A stretch of 64,000 bases of DNA from Anthoceros angustus (taxonomy: Eukaryota; Streptophyta; Anthocerotopsida; Anthocerotales; Anthocerotaceae), in NCBI GenBank assembly GCA_010909165.1, contig VJWM01000186.1:186001-250000 (forward strand). Reading direction: 5' to 3'. Made by a program: the position numbers and the translations under genes. The notes below the pieces were generated by a model, which worked only from the letters and a program-made list of their open reading frames with translations, was not told where the DNA came from and ran no database searches. Below are positions 53,270 to 64,000 of the stretch, piece by piece. The first letter of the stretch is position 1; every line of letters begins with the position of its first letter.

Positions 53270-54178
53270 TTTTTGCGACACTCTTTTTCCCAATGTCCAG
53301 GCAGCTTGCACTAGTTGCAGGTGCCTGGCTCTTTAGTCTTCTTCCCAGATGAGGATCCGCCTGAGCTACCTCCCTTGGAAGGATTTCCACCACCTCCTTT
53401 GGAGAAGGATTTCTTGCCTCCTCGCCCTTGATTTGAGGTGTACAGGGCCTGTTGTTTCCCTGCTTTCTTGTGATTAGTTCTGCTTGCCTCTTCTTGCAGC
53501 ATGGAACTCACAAGTTGTGAGAATGACATCTCAGGCATCTCTATGCCTTGCTTCTTAGCTAACAGTGTAGCTTGTGTCTGAGCAGCTGTGTGGGAGGTCA
53601 CGAAGTGTGACCAAGACTCAGGAAGCGAAAGAAGGAGCCTCATCACCATCTCATCATCCTTGATGGCAACTTTAGAGGCACCCTGAAGCCGGGAGGCTAG
53701 GGTCCTAAAGGTACTCACGTGCTTCTCCACCGAGTCCCCATCCTTCATTCTCAAGTTCGAAATTTCTTAAAGTCATTGCACCGACCATGTTCGCTGAGAG
53801 TTCCTTTAGGCGATTCATGATTTCGCTGAAGTTTCCACCCCATATGCCTCAACATTTCGGTTGTCGCCATGAATGAGGTACTTGGCTCCGCTATCCTTAG
53901 CTAACCATTCTTCTTCTCCGAAGATCCTCGTCTGGTTTCACTACCTTTCCGGTTGCATGTTTTGAGCCCCTCATTTCGAGGACGCCCTCCATCCGGATCT
54001 GCCATATGTCAAAGTCATTGCCATTGAACCGATCCTTCTCCTTGAAGGATTCATTACCTCCATAGTTTGGAGTTGAGGCTGCGTCTGCCATATTTATGGC
54101 TTGTTGTTCGACCTCAGGTTCAAATTCAGCTGTATTGAATATATCCCCAAAACCGTCCTGATCGGACACACTGCTCAT
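53270..54178 (-). pseudogene. Copia Gag with zinc knuckle
   Basis: 54178-53897 gives the N-terminus (ESFKEKDRFNGNDFDIWQIR, MEGVLEMRGSKHATGKV); after a frameshift 53754-53311 gives DGDSVEKHVSTFRTLASRLQ, DDEMVMRLLLSLPESWSHFV, a Gly/Ser/Lys-rich run and, across a TAG, C-N-x-C-KLPGHWEKEC, a CCHC knuckle whose third residue is now a stop. Position and motifs match UBN2-type Gag. Confidence 0.75.
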
Positions 54179-54612
54179 AACGCTTGTTGATTCTGGCGTT
54201 GCAGGTTTTGATCCCAGATCCTCCTCGTAGCTGCAATTTTGGAGCTCCTCATCTCGAACCTATTGTAGGCATACGTGGAGCAAGATGGACACGAGTTAAG
54301 TGAGCTAAAGCTTCGCTCACGATTTGTCTTACTTGCGTGTTTACAGGCCGTGTTTCTGAACACTGGATTTTTGAGCATCTCGGGCTTCAGCAGCATAACC
54401 AGCTTGTAGTCCAAGTGTGCAACTTGCTCCTTCAGATCATGTAAGTCAACGCTTGCTGTAGACAAGTGTCCATTAATTTGTGTGCAGCGTCTGTCCACTA
54501 TCCTGTTATTTGCTTCGATGCGATTAATTATTGTGCTGACACTCGTGTTTGTGGCAGCTTGAGTTGTGATGAAACCACGGGCTGCCGTTTCCATCAAAAG
54601 CTCTTTGTACAC
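54175..54612 (-). CDS. Unrecognised 145-codon ORF upstream of copia gag
   Basis: Starts MYKELLMETAARGFITTQAA and contains a helical, possibly coiled stretch (TIINRIEANNRIVDRRCTQI, VDLHDLKEQVAHLDYKLVML). Its stop overlaps the gag ATG (ATGA), which may be chance or a leader ORF of the element. No family recognised. Confidence 0.25.
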   Translation of the reverse strand: MYKELLMETAARGFITTQAATNTSVSTIINRIEANNRIVDRRCTQINGHLSTASVDLHDLKEQVAHLDYKLVMLLKPEMLKNPVFRNTACKHASKTNRERSFSSLNSCPSCSTYAYNRFEMRSSKIAATRRIWDQNLQRQNQQAL

Positions 54613-54639
54613 GCCGCAAATTTAGTGGATTTCTTGGAG

Positions 54640-56510
54640 GAAGAGTAAACACCAGTTACGCTCTTGAGGATAGAGAAATTCCACAATAGTATTAAATGCT
54701 CTCGGATCAGCAATTTGCATAGGTCTATTTTGGTTTTGTTGGCTCCATTGTAGGATGCGAATGTGGCGAGAAGCAATTGTGTGCCCATCAATTCTTGACC
54801 TATTTTGCCTAGGATGATTACGAGTAGCGGGGTTGTGTGACGCTGGTGCGCATCTAAATTGGCCATGTGCGAGCGATTTGTGTTTTATAAGTGCGAAATT
54901 GCATCTTATATTTCTTTTGTATTTTTCTATATATAATTTTGCCATTGGGCATTGTTCTAGTGTATGTTCATTGCAATTGCTCAAGGAGCAATTCAATGAA
55001 TGCACGCTAGAATGGCTACCTAATGCAGCAAGAATTTGTATAGATTTTTAAAGAAAAACAACACAAAATTCATTTCTTGATGTTTCTTTAAAAGTTCCTT
55101 TTCAAGAACATGTTATTATTCAAAACAATAATAAAACACATCTTTCGCACATCTTCTAATGCAGAAAATTTGTGTGTGCATACTAGATGCATCTCCATCT
55201 ATCCATTTCGATACCATGAAGATTTTATGTGAATTGAATTAATAAAACACAATTACATTATTGATTGAATTGAAAGATCGAATAAAAGAGTAACTTGCTT
55301 ATGCTTAAAAACCTAATTAAGATACCAAGTGTTACGTCACTGTAAGAGTCACAACCCTACCGAAAGGGTACTAGGTGACTAGACCTAGTTTACACATCGA
55401 GATGGGTTAACTAAACTAAGGTAACCTAACCCTAGCATGAGTCAACACATAAACAATAATTATTTCTTCACTAGCATCGCTTTAAAGCCTAGCATCCTTG
55501 AACTCATTCACATCGCCTAGCAGCAAGCCTAGCACACTAAGCCTTGCGTGGCCTAGCGTCGCTAACTCAGAAGCAATTGTGTGCCCATCAGCTGCTACAC
55601 AAAATTCCTTTTCAAGAACATGTTATTATTCAAAACAATACCAAATTCCTTCTTATTTCTTGGAGGAAGAGTAAACACGATTCGCTCTTGAGGATAGAGA
55701 AATTCCACAATAGTATTAAATGCGTCTCTCGGATCAGCAATTTGCATAGGTCTATTTTGGTTTTGTTGGCTCCATTGTAGGATGCGAATGTAATCGAGAA
55801 GCAATTGTGTGCCCATCGCAATTCTTGACCTATTTTGCCTAGGATGATTCGAGTGGTTGCGCCACCGTGCGCATCTAAATTGGCCATGTGCCGTCAGGAT
55901 TTGTGTTTTATAAGTGCAGAAAATTGCATCTTATATTTCTTTTGTATTTTTCTATATATAATTTTGCCCATTGGGCATTGTTCTAGTGTATGTTCATTGC
56001 AATTGCTCAAGGGAGCAATTCAATGAATGCACGCTAGAATGGCTACCTAAGCAAGAATTTGTATAGATTTTTAAAGAAAAACAACACAAAATTCATTTCT
56101 TGATGTTTCTTTAAAAGTTCCTTTTCAAGAACATGTTATTATTCAAAACAATAATAAAACACATCTTTCGCACATCTTCTAATGCAGAAAATTTGTGTGT
56201 GCATACTAGATGCATCTCCATCTATCCCCGCCCGATACCATGAAGATTTTATGTGAATTGAATTAATAAAACACAATTACATTATTGATTGAATTGAAAG
56301 ATCAAATAAAAGAGTAACTTGCTTATGCTTAAAACAACCTAATTAAGATACCAAGTGTTACGCCTACTGTAAGAGTCACAACCCTACCGAAAGGGTACTA
56401 GGTGACTAGACCTAGTTTACACATCGATAGGTTAACTAAACTAAGGTAACCTAACCCTAGCATGAGTCAACACATAAACAATAATTATTTCTTCACTAGC
56501 ATCGCCTAGC
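54640..56510. repeat. About 1.02-kb tandem duplication
   Basis: TTGAGGATAGAGAAATTCCA recurs at about 54664 and 55690, GATGTTTCTTTAAAAGTTCC at about 55078 and 56101, and CATGAGTCAACACATAAACA at about 55436 and 56461. The units differ by small insertions and deletions. On the minus strand each encodes NRPMQIADPR and IVEFLYPQER, a conserved-looking but unrecognised segment. Confidence 0.8.
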
Positions 56511-56640
56511 AAGCCTAGCATCGCCTAACAAGCCTAACATCGCCTAGCAAGCCTAGCACACTGCTTCCTAGCCTTTAAGACGCCAGCATACTTAGCACAC
56601 TCAAGTACGCTAATGCCTGCATTGCTAGCATCGCCTAACT
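56490..56640. repeat. Short CCTAGCAAGCCTAGCATCG-type repeats
   Basis: Several degenerate copies of a roughly 19-base unit built from CCTAGC and CATCGC. A simpler version is found at 55490-55560. Confidence 0.65.
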
Positions 56641-57124
56641 TGCATACAGTGTTTTATCAATCTAGACGCGCCTGGCGTATACACGAGATCATCAGAATAA
56701 CAAGAGGTATCTGCACGTCGCCAAGACAAACACTCTTCCCAAGAACACACACAAAATTCCTTTACACATCGCTTCTTGGAGTCATGGCTTTGGCCTCCTC
56801 ACAACACTCTTCATTCACATATGTAGAGGATATGATCCAGGTTGTCCTCTGTGAAGAGATACATATATCTTAGCCTTGGCGTCGGTATCACCAGGTATCG
56901 TATTAGGCGGCATATCCTAAAAATATCATAAGAATACACTATAATGTGGAAGGAATATGCTAAAGCATATTCGTTGAGCTTATCCACTTAGCTATTGCTA
57001 ACAATGTTTAATTAACACTAATCAGAACTTAATTAACATAAGTATTTTAGATTAATTAATACTGATTATATACTTAAAGATGAGTAATTAGATTAATTAA
57101 TTCTAATCAAATACAAAATCCAAG
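56641..57124. other. Non-coding, AT-rich in its right half
   Basis: From about 56990 to 57115 the sequence is rich in TTAATTAA-like motifs. No gene. Confidence 0.4.
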
Positions 57125-57313
57125 TGTAGAGATTAGTGTCACACGACATGACAGCTGCCCGCTCGGGTCCTTGAGCTCATTCACATATGTAGAGATTAGT
57201 GTCACACGGCATGACAGCTGCCCGCTCGGGTCCTTGAGCTCATTCACATCTGTAGAGATTAGTGTCACACGGCATGACAGCTGCCCGCTCGGGTCCTTGA
57301 GCTCATTCACATC
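57125..57313. repeat. 63-bp minisatellite, three units
   Basis: Units at 57125, 57188 and 57251 start with TGTAGAGATTAGTGTCACAC and are nearly identical. They lead directly into the 33-bp repeat and share its CTCATTCACATC end. Confidence 0.9.
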
Positions 57314-57529
57314 AGCTGCTCTAGCATCCTTGAACTCATTCACATCAGCTGCTCCAGTGTCCTTGAATTCATTCACATCAGCTGCTCCAGCGTCCTTGAA
57401 CTCATTCACATCAGTTGCTCCACCTTCCTTGAACTCATTCACATCGTCCTTGAACTCATTCACATGAGTTGCTCCACCATCCTTGAACTCATTCACATCG
57501 GCGGCTCCAACGCCCTTGAACTCATTCAC
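57314..57529. repeat. 33-bp minisatellite, about seven units
   Basis: Units resemble AGCTGCTCCAGCGTCCTTGA followed by ACTCATTCACATC; one unit is 21 bp. Lengths of 63, 33 and 21 are multiples of three, so one frame stays open on each strand (minus: repeated DVNEFKDAGAA). Confidence 0.9.
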
Positions 57530-57797
57530 TGATTCGCAATGTTGTAAGATTCTCAACTATATCTACTATAAAATACATGTCATCGTGACAAGACCTAAAA
57601 AATGGGTGAGAAACGCAACGTTCCACCGATACTCGTTTCATGTGCCTCGTTACACCGCCACCAGGCACAAATCTTGTCCCGAATAAGGTCTCATCCTCCA
57701 GTGTTTATGTAATGGAAACATTGGGCAAAGCGGGTGAAAAATTGCACTTTGACTGCGCGCGCACCTTCCAGAAAGGAACCAGCATAACTACGGCACA
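57530..57797. other. 3' flank of SCC2
   Basis: No gene; it lies between the minisatellite and the SCC2 stop codon and should hold its 3' UTR. Confidence 0.4.
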
Positions 57798-60700
57798 CTA
57801 CACTAATTTTCTGCTTCTTCCCTTTCCCCTCCCGCTTCCACCTTTCCTCTTTTTTTCCGCCCACTCTTGATCATCATCTTCTTCTACTTCGGCATCCCCA
57901 TCGGTCTCAAGATCAGAAACAGCAACCAAAGTACCATCTTTCCTTTTCAGGGTCTTGTGTGATGGGTGCCCATTACTGGCACCTGCACCACTAACCGCCT
58001 CACAATGGCCTGAGCGGAATCTCTTTTTTGAACTGCTAACTGAGTAAACAGAGTAATCCATTGCGTCTTCTTTCAGCAGCCGTTTGAAAGTCTGCACCAG
58101 CCAGAAGGATTGGTTCAGAAAACGAGAAGTACAAGAGTTTACCAACTACATCACCACAATCAAATCCATGGAGTACCTGATACTGTTCCAGCATTCCACG
58201 AATTGTAGTTGGAGATGCCACGGGGAGCTCTCGTGGGCTAAATTCCTTTATGTTCTCTTTCCTCTGAAGAGCTTCTCCTGTCTTCACATGTTCAGTAGGC
58301 ATAAATGCCTAAAGCATGTTTGCCCATCAGCCCATCAGCTGCTACACAAATTACAAGTGTGCAAGAACAGGCAAGATAAAGCATGAACATATTACTCCAT
58401 AGAAGAAATTCATCAAAATATAGTCATAGTGGCCTCACCTGGCATCGAGCATCATTCAAGCCGTAGACGATCTTTAAATGTCGTTTCAATCGCAGCAGCA
58501 AAGCTAGAGCAATTGCGGCACGACATTCCTCCTGAGCAACAATACACCAGTGTTTCAGCTCTCCCCATGCTCAGCTACATTCTTCCATATGTGAAAAGGC
58601 ATGTTCGTGGATGTGTTGTAAAGATGCTAGGAGCTTCACCTTCAATTTTGCTATAGCTACCTCTGAGATTTCTCCACTTTCCTCACCGACCACAACATTC
58701 CTTTTGCAGTCATGACTGCTCGTGTTGTAGTCATATGCATCAACTCCTTCTTGTACCCTTTCTGCAGCCATAGCACCTAAGATTTTTGCCGCGACACTCC
58801 CAAGAGGTTCCTCCGAGATTGTTACCTTCAAACTTGACTCAAGAGCCCCACCGCGCACTTGCACTATGCGGTTAATTGACCAGATAACATAAAGAGGTTC
58901 TTCCGGCAGGCTAAATGGAAGTGAAGCTATTACTTCAGCACAGTACCTGGCCAGATCAGTAGCAATGGTGGTCATTCATCTTTCCATCCCAAACACTGCC
59001 TGCGATATTCAAAGCACTCATTCCCAGGCCCACCACTCCCTTCAGGTTGGTAATGAGTGCAAGGACCAAAAAGAACAAACACAGAAGAGACAACCAGACA
59101 ATTGACAATTGATATTCAAGACTTTCAGTCAGCCTCTGCATTGCAAAGTCACCATGATTGCACAAGTTTGACCAAGGAAACAAATGGATCAGGCACTCTA
59201 AGACCAGCCCGAATAGTAGACCACTTTATAAGGCTAGGTGGCTCACACTAGGAAGGGGATAATTGGTAGACCAGTCGCCACAGAATCATATTTCCGAAGA
59301 ATAGATCCAAGAAACTTATTCCTCGCAACGCGGGTGTTCCTGATAAGTTTGTAGATCCGTGCAATCCCAGCTTTTGCCGAGACTGCAGTACTGCAGTCTT
59401 CATTCACCTTAGGGCAATGCTCTATTGAGCTCAAATCCTGTGTGGAAGCAGCAGCCCCAGACTGTATGAACGTGAACGACAACTGCAAACCATCACCCAA
59501 ACGAGATTCGAAAAAAGATGGGTACCTGCACCAGATACACCAGCAATAGTCAGCATACAGAGAAAATATACCAAACAACTTTCCAAATGAGTGGCATACT
59601 TTTCGTTCATGTGGATCACAAGGCGATGTGCGAGCTTTGAGGTCGATTCCTGCTGATCCACCTCCAGCGCCACGAGTTGAGGAACGCAGGACATTGGATG
59701 AACTAGGCCCTGCCGAAGTACAATTTCCAACACCTGTGGAGACACTAAAACTTGTTACGAACGAAAAAGAATATTGTTCTGCAAATCATAAATTCAGACA
59801 ATAAAACCATATCAAGAAGAACATTGGCAATCAATGCAACCTTCAGTGCAGACAGTCGCACATCATTATTCATATCCAAACACCTCTCCAGAATAAGGTC
59901 CCAATGCAATTGGATGATTCCACCACCAACATTACTATCTCCTGCACCCGCTGCAACTGGAACGATGTTGTATCTGTCCTTGCCAGCTTCATGTGCACCC
60001 ATTTGATCCTCGACATCAGACAGATAGTCACAAAAATTTCGGAGCGTTTGCAGCTGCACATCAGAACCTCCATCAAGTTGTAGACAAGACCAGCTGCCTC
60101 CAATGTCAACAGCAAAGCCTACCTTTAGCCTAGATTCTGCAGAAGCGCAAAGAGAGGCCTCCAAGATTTTCCCAGTCTCCTTCTCCAACATAAAGCTAGG
60201 GCGAGCAATGAAGAAAACTCCTAGGGCCTTCCAACAGGCATATACCAAATTAGGAGACTTGAAGGTTGACAAGCCTTGTAATTCCCCACTTGATAGAATG
60301 AAATACTCAGAAGAGCAGAACAAATCACACCAAAACAAGCACCAGTTCTCCTCTGGATTTGCCCCAGTACAAGTACCTGTAATGCCTTGGATTTCACATC
60401 AAACTCTGGTAACCGAAGGTAATCCTTCAGGAGGTCTAAAACTCGCTGCATGGAAATTCCCTCTTGACTCATGCAATCCACCAAATCAGGGCAATAGCGA
60501 GAAAGCATACCGAGGCAGTAAAGGCAGCGAAGAATATTCTGCAGCGACCACCACTGGCCCATCAATAAGGGGGTTCAATATGCAATGAAGCTAATGAGAA
60601 TAAGACAAGGCTGCACACGTAGCAGTAGGGTGACAAAAAAGAATGAAAAAATGAAAAAAATGATGAAAAACCTCCTCAGGAACCAAATGCACTAGTCCTC

Positions 60701-63700
60701 ACCGCCTTCTCAGCGCCCAGAAATTGACCTCCACGTTTTCCATCCAAGACTCTAAAAAACCGCCGAACCAGGAACTCGTATGAGGTAACTCCCTTCGGAG
60801 TAACTTTGCTCAGCGAACAAAGACACCTACAAGATTGCTCTCCAATGAGATCCCTCACCTGCCTTAGATGAAGGACTCCCAAACAAACTGCAATTATAAA
60901 TACAACACAAATCTCTTTGATCCAAATCATGTCTCATTTACAACAGGTTCAGAGGAGGCAAGGTTATGGACTTCATGGAAACGTACTTGATGCTGGCATG
61001 TATAACAGTCTGAAAAGAGTAGCGCTGAATAAGTTGCCTTAAATCCTTGGAAAGCTCTTCCACGAAGGTTTGAGGAGGTCTTCGCAACATTGGAAGTACT
61101 GCATCTACTACAAAAACAATACTCTGGAGCAATTGTGCTACTTCCCGATTATCCACCTGCCAGAAGATAATGTCACTTCCTGAGACCTTAGCTAAAGCTG
61201 CCATGTCAGTGAAACTTAGAAGATAAGCGCAAGCACCTGCGTCTTTAGATAAGGCTGCAATGTGACGGCAAAACAAGCTGGGTCAGAGGCCGGGGCACAT
61301 AGCGTTGGATCAACCATGCAGAAAGCGTGCAGCGCTGAAACATAGGGCAAAGCACGAATCTCAGGTTCTTCTGTGGACGCCTCCTCAGCCTGTGGACATG
61401 CCACCAGATATGATATAATCCATGGATTAAGTTTAGTGAATCTGCTAGGCTGTGCACCATCCAAATCAAGGCTATGTGAGGCTGCTGAATTTCAATGGAT
61501 GGCAACTCAGTTATCCCCAATTGTACCTTTAGGATGCTCTCCAGTAAACACCTGCACATAAGTTCACATCTGCCCCTGATGGCAGCTTGACTGACTGCCA
61601 GTGTAGCCGCAGTTTTAGCAGCTTGTGGGGCAAAATCAAGAGATAGACTCCGTTTTATGATTGTGACTATTGGCTGGTTCGTTGGCAGGCTTTTCAGTAC
61701 ATCAACTAACTGCTGAGTAGATGTAGCAATCTCAATTGGAACAGCGCTTCCATCCGCACCCTGGTAAGAGTGATGCCCTACATGCTCTTCAAACCACAAC
61801 TCGTAAAAAGTCCTGCCCACAAGATCCTGAGATCAAGAGCCAACCACATAACTGTTCAGCCTTGAAAAAAACTATCATGGAAATAGCAATATAATCCCTC
61901 CCTCTAACATGTCAGCATAATGCTGAACAGAGTGCTTGTGAGCGTCTGCACACCTGAATAGTGCTCTCCTCATCATTGATGCGAGAAATGATTTTCACAC
62001 AAGCGTCTGTTGATTTTGTGAACCCTACATTTGCTACACAGACATCCCGAATGATCTTTATAACCCTTTTCCGCACACTTACGCCTGTGTCCATTATACG
62101 CTCTGCTAATTTTTCGAAGTACTGCCAAAAACCGGTGCACGATGTATAGTCAACACACAGATACCAGCAGCAAAGATTGACAGCAGTCCACAACTGGAAG
62201 ACTGATGCTGACTAGCTTAGACACGTACACTTAACACTTGTCGAGAGCAAAAGCACATGTAGCTACACACAAATATACTAGCATAGCATAGCTACAGACC
62301 AGCACAGAGTTGCACATACATTTCCATACCTTTTCAGCAACATGAGGAAGCCGAACAATGTGCCGACCTACAAGTTCCATGGCTGCCTCACGGACTGAAA
62401 TTGCTGAATCTAAGAATCTACCTTCTACTGCGAGCCGCACTCGTTCATCACCTAGCACGCCAGGGTCGACTTCGACCAGGGCACTCACCTAAAGGAAATT
62501 ACAAGCCAGCATAACAAATCACTCAGGAGTTGCACAAAAGATCTGCACACACGAACTCCAGTCCTGCGTCAAGATAACACTGCTGGTTTTCACCAATATC
62601 ACCAAGTCACAAAGTTCAAAGATGCGCTCAATGCAAGAACCCTGAATGCAGAGCGTGAGAGCACACACCGCTCGAAGGGCTTTGGCCCTAGGGCCTGATG
62701 AGTTTTCCTGCAGGCTAGCCTGCATATCGAGAACTCACGGTTAAGACTGGCTAACTTGTGCCGGCTTCAGAGCGTTCTCAGCCTAACACCACTACTGGTT
62801 TGCATAAATCTGCATGTCCCCTTACAAAGTAAACCTAACAGTGCATAGAAATTATTTGGAACAGCAAATGTGCAAATGAGGGATCAGAAGACATACCAGC
62901 AACCTTTCAAGTATCCGATCATATCCTTTTGCGAGAGGCCTTTGCTGCCCTAGAACAGCCGAAAGCCGAGTAATCACATCCCTGGAAAGAGGAGCAGGTG
63001 CCACTCCAAACTCCTGACCTGGTGGCCTAGAACTGAGTCTTCTGAGATGGTAGTCAAGGGTTTCCAACCCCTGTGCTTCATCATCACGGTACCATTGACA
63101 CAAGTAGAACCTGAAAGAGAAGGTACAGTTCAGTGTTCATCTCTTGAAGTCTTGTAATAGAATTCTTGAAATGCTATGCAAGTTACCCTTCTATAGTAAA
63201 TACCGACCTGCGAGCAAAAGATGCCACAATATCACTCTCACCAGCCTCTTGCAAGTAGTTTAACACTAATTGCTGAATAATAGCCATCCCTTCTACGGAA
63301 AACCTGCCAACTACGTCCCTTTGCTCGTCAACACCCTCTACAGACTTCCCACCAACATCATGCTTCAGTTTAAAGGAACTCGTACGTGCAGCAGCACCTG
63401 AATTGCTTCCATTCCTAAAGCATACGAGTTGTTTCTTACACAGGCAGCAACAGCAAAGCCAACCACGGCCTAGCAAATCATGTCCGCCCAACCCAATACA
63501 ATCTCCATGAAAGATTCTTGTGCATTCTGCACATGACACGACAATCTTCACTCCTTTTTTTGTGCCACGACAGACTACACAACCCTGGTGTATAGAGGGG
63601 TTGTTACATATCTCCTCAGATTGCCCTGTTACTTTCTTGTCAAGAACTTCTGAAAAAATCCACAGAGTATCTTGACCACACGTGACTGCATCTTGCTTGA

Positions 63701-64000
63701 GGCGCGCAGCAATAAGACCAAACAGCTCAATGGCTGCTCCTCTAACATTTGCATCCTTCGACTTGAGGCCAGCGGATGAAAAAAGAAGAATGCAGAGAAT
63801 CTACACAGACAACGAGTTGGTCAGCAAGCCATATCTTTCCACAAGGTCCTGACATCTATTCTACTGGGACTAGTTAGGTGATTGCCTGGAGCATAAGGCT
63901 GGCCGCTGGAAACTCAGGGGAATTGAGGGAGGTCAGCAAGTCAACCACAATACTTTCTACAATTCCCTTCACATCAATACCATCCTGTGACCTGGGCGCT
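57798..64000 (-). CDS. SCC2: Cohesin loader SCC2/NIPBL (partial, C-terminal 1254 residues)
   Basis: Nineteen minus-strand exons join in frame: 64000-63886, 63800-63208, 63110-62897, 62719-62669, 62488-62330, 62121-61954, 61826-61527, 61389-61237, 61156-60987, 60826-60703, 60538-60377, 60227-60123, 60053-59841, 59733-59600, 59525-59247, 58946-58640, 58531-58439, 58308-58177, 58091-57798. Exon 2 (residues 112-160 of this part) carries a PHD finger ([40 protein letters not shown]), a feature of plant SCC2. HEAT-repeat landmarks follow: [128 protein letters not shown]. The tail is acidic then basic ([16 protein letters not shown]). SCC2 with SCC4 loads cohesin onto chromosomes. All introns are GT-AG except the first, which needs a GC donor at 63885. 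The N-terminus lies beyond 64000. Confidence 0.93.

Larger units (their letters stand above)
50381..54178 (-). mobile_element. Second copia element, internally deleted
   Basis: Minus strand order: gag (54178-53311), zinc knuckle (about 53315-53270), integrase (52802-52201), post-integrase (51949-51689), RT N-terminus (51390-51170), and RT end plus RNase H (51085-50381). LTRs were not recognised. The central RT with the catalytic aspartates is gone. Confidence 0.8.

Noticed and set aside
57125-57529. CRISPR-like array
   Set aside because: Head-to-tail minisatellite without unique spacers.
59752-60588. Plus-strand ORFs inside SCC2
   Set aside because: Shadows of the well-supported minus-strand exons.

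Overview
The window reads as nuclear DNA of a streptophyte. A plant-type SCC2/NIPBL cohesin loader with an internal PHD finger and a plant-type SANT plus bromodomain protein both have spliced, in-frame gene models. Their introns are short (about 70-300 bp). Together with RLE-type non-LTR elements, DUF7869-type elements and a methyltransferase-bearing Ty3 element, this suggests a seed-free plant or streptophyte alga rather than a flowering plant; I cannot name the species.

Layout. 0.4-3.0 kb: a decayed non-LTR retrotransposon with reverse transcriptase and a restriction-like endonuclease. 3.4-6.9 kb: five-exon SANT/bromodomain gene (+). 7.2-7.8 kb: mariner-like MITE. 8.3-14.8 kb: two copies (A on +, C on -) of an LTR element whose gag-like protein I do not recognise; it has an N-terminal globular domain, a palindrome-rich spacer, coiled coils and an acidic tail. 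14.8-19.1 kb: a gypsy integrase tail, then copia fragments in both orientations with two LTRs and a half-tRNA primer site. 22.4-28.9 kb: a decayed Ty3/gypsy element carrying the C-terminal half of a DNMT3-like cytosine methyltransferase upstream of RT and a PHD finger behind integrase, with two internal tandem duplications. 29.3-42.4 kb: a heavily duplicated third copy (B, - strand) of the gag-like LTR element. 43.4-47.2 kb: a broken DUF7869-type element interrupted by a GGCATGC-rich satellite. 48.2-54.6 kb: copia remnants and a small two-exon candidate gene. 54.6-57.5 kb: a roughly 1 kb duplication and minisatellites. 57.8-64.0 kb: C-terminal 1254 residues of SCC2 (-), continuing past the right edge.

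Only two genes are confidently host genes, and both act on chromatin: the bromodomain protein as a probable acetyl-lysine reader and SCC2 as the cohesin loader. Almost everything between them is transposon sequence, mostly broken by stops, frameshifts and small deletions. The two most interesting systems are the DNMT3-plus-PHD Ty3 element, which would pair a DNA-methylation writer with a histone-tail reader, and the A/B/C gag-like family. In that family the same CCTACC..GGTAGG palindrome occurs in the LTR and, in copy A, inside the coding spacer. Many duplicated blocks differ from their partners mainly by deletions of 1-12 bases, so assembly or polishing error has to be excluded before evolutionary conclusions are drawn.
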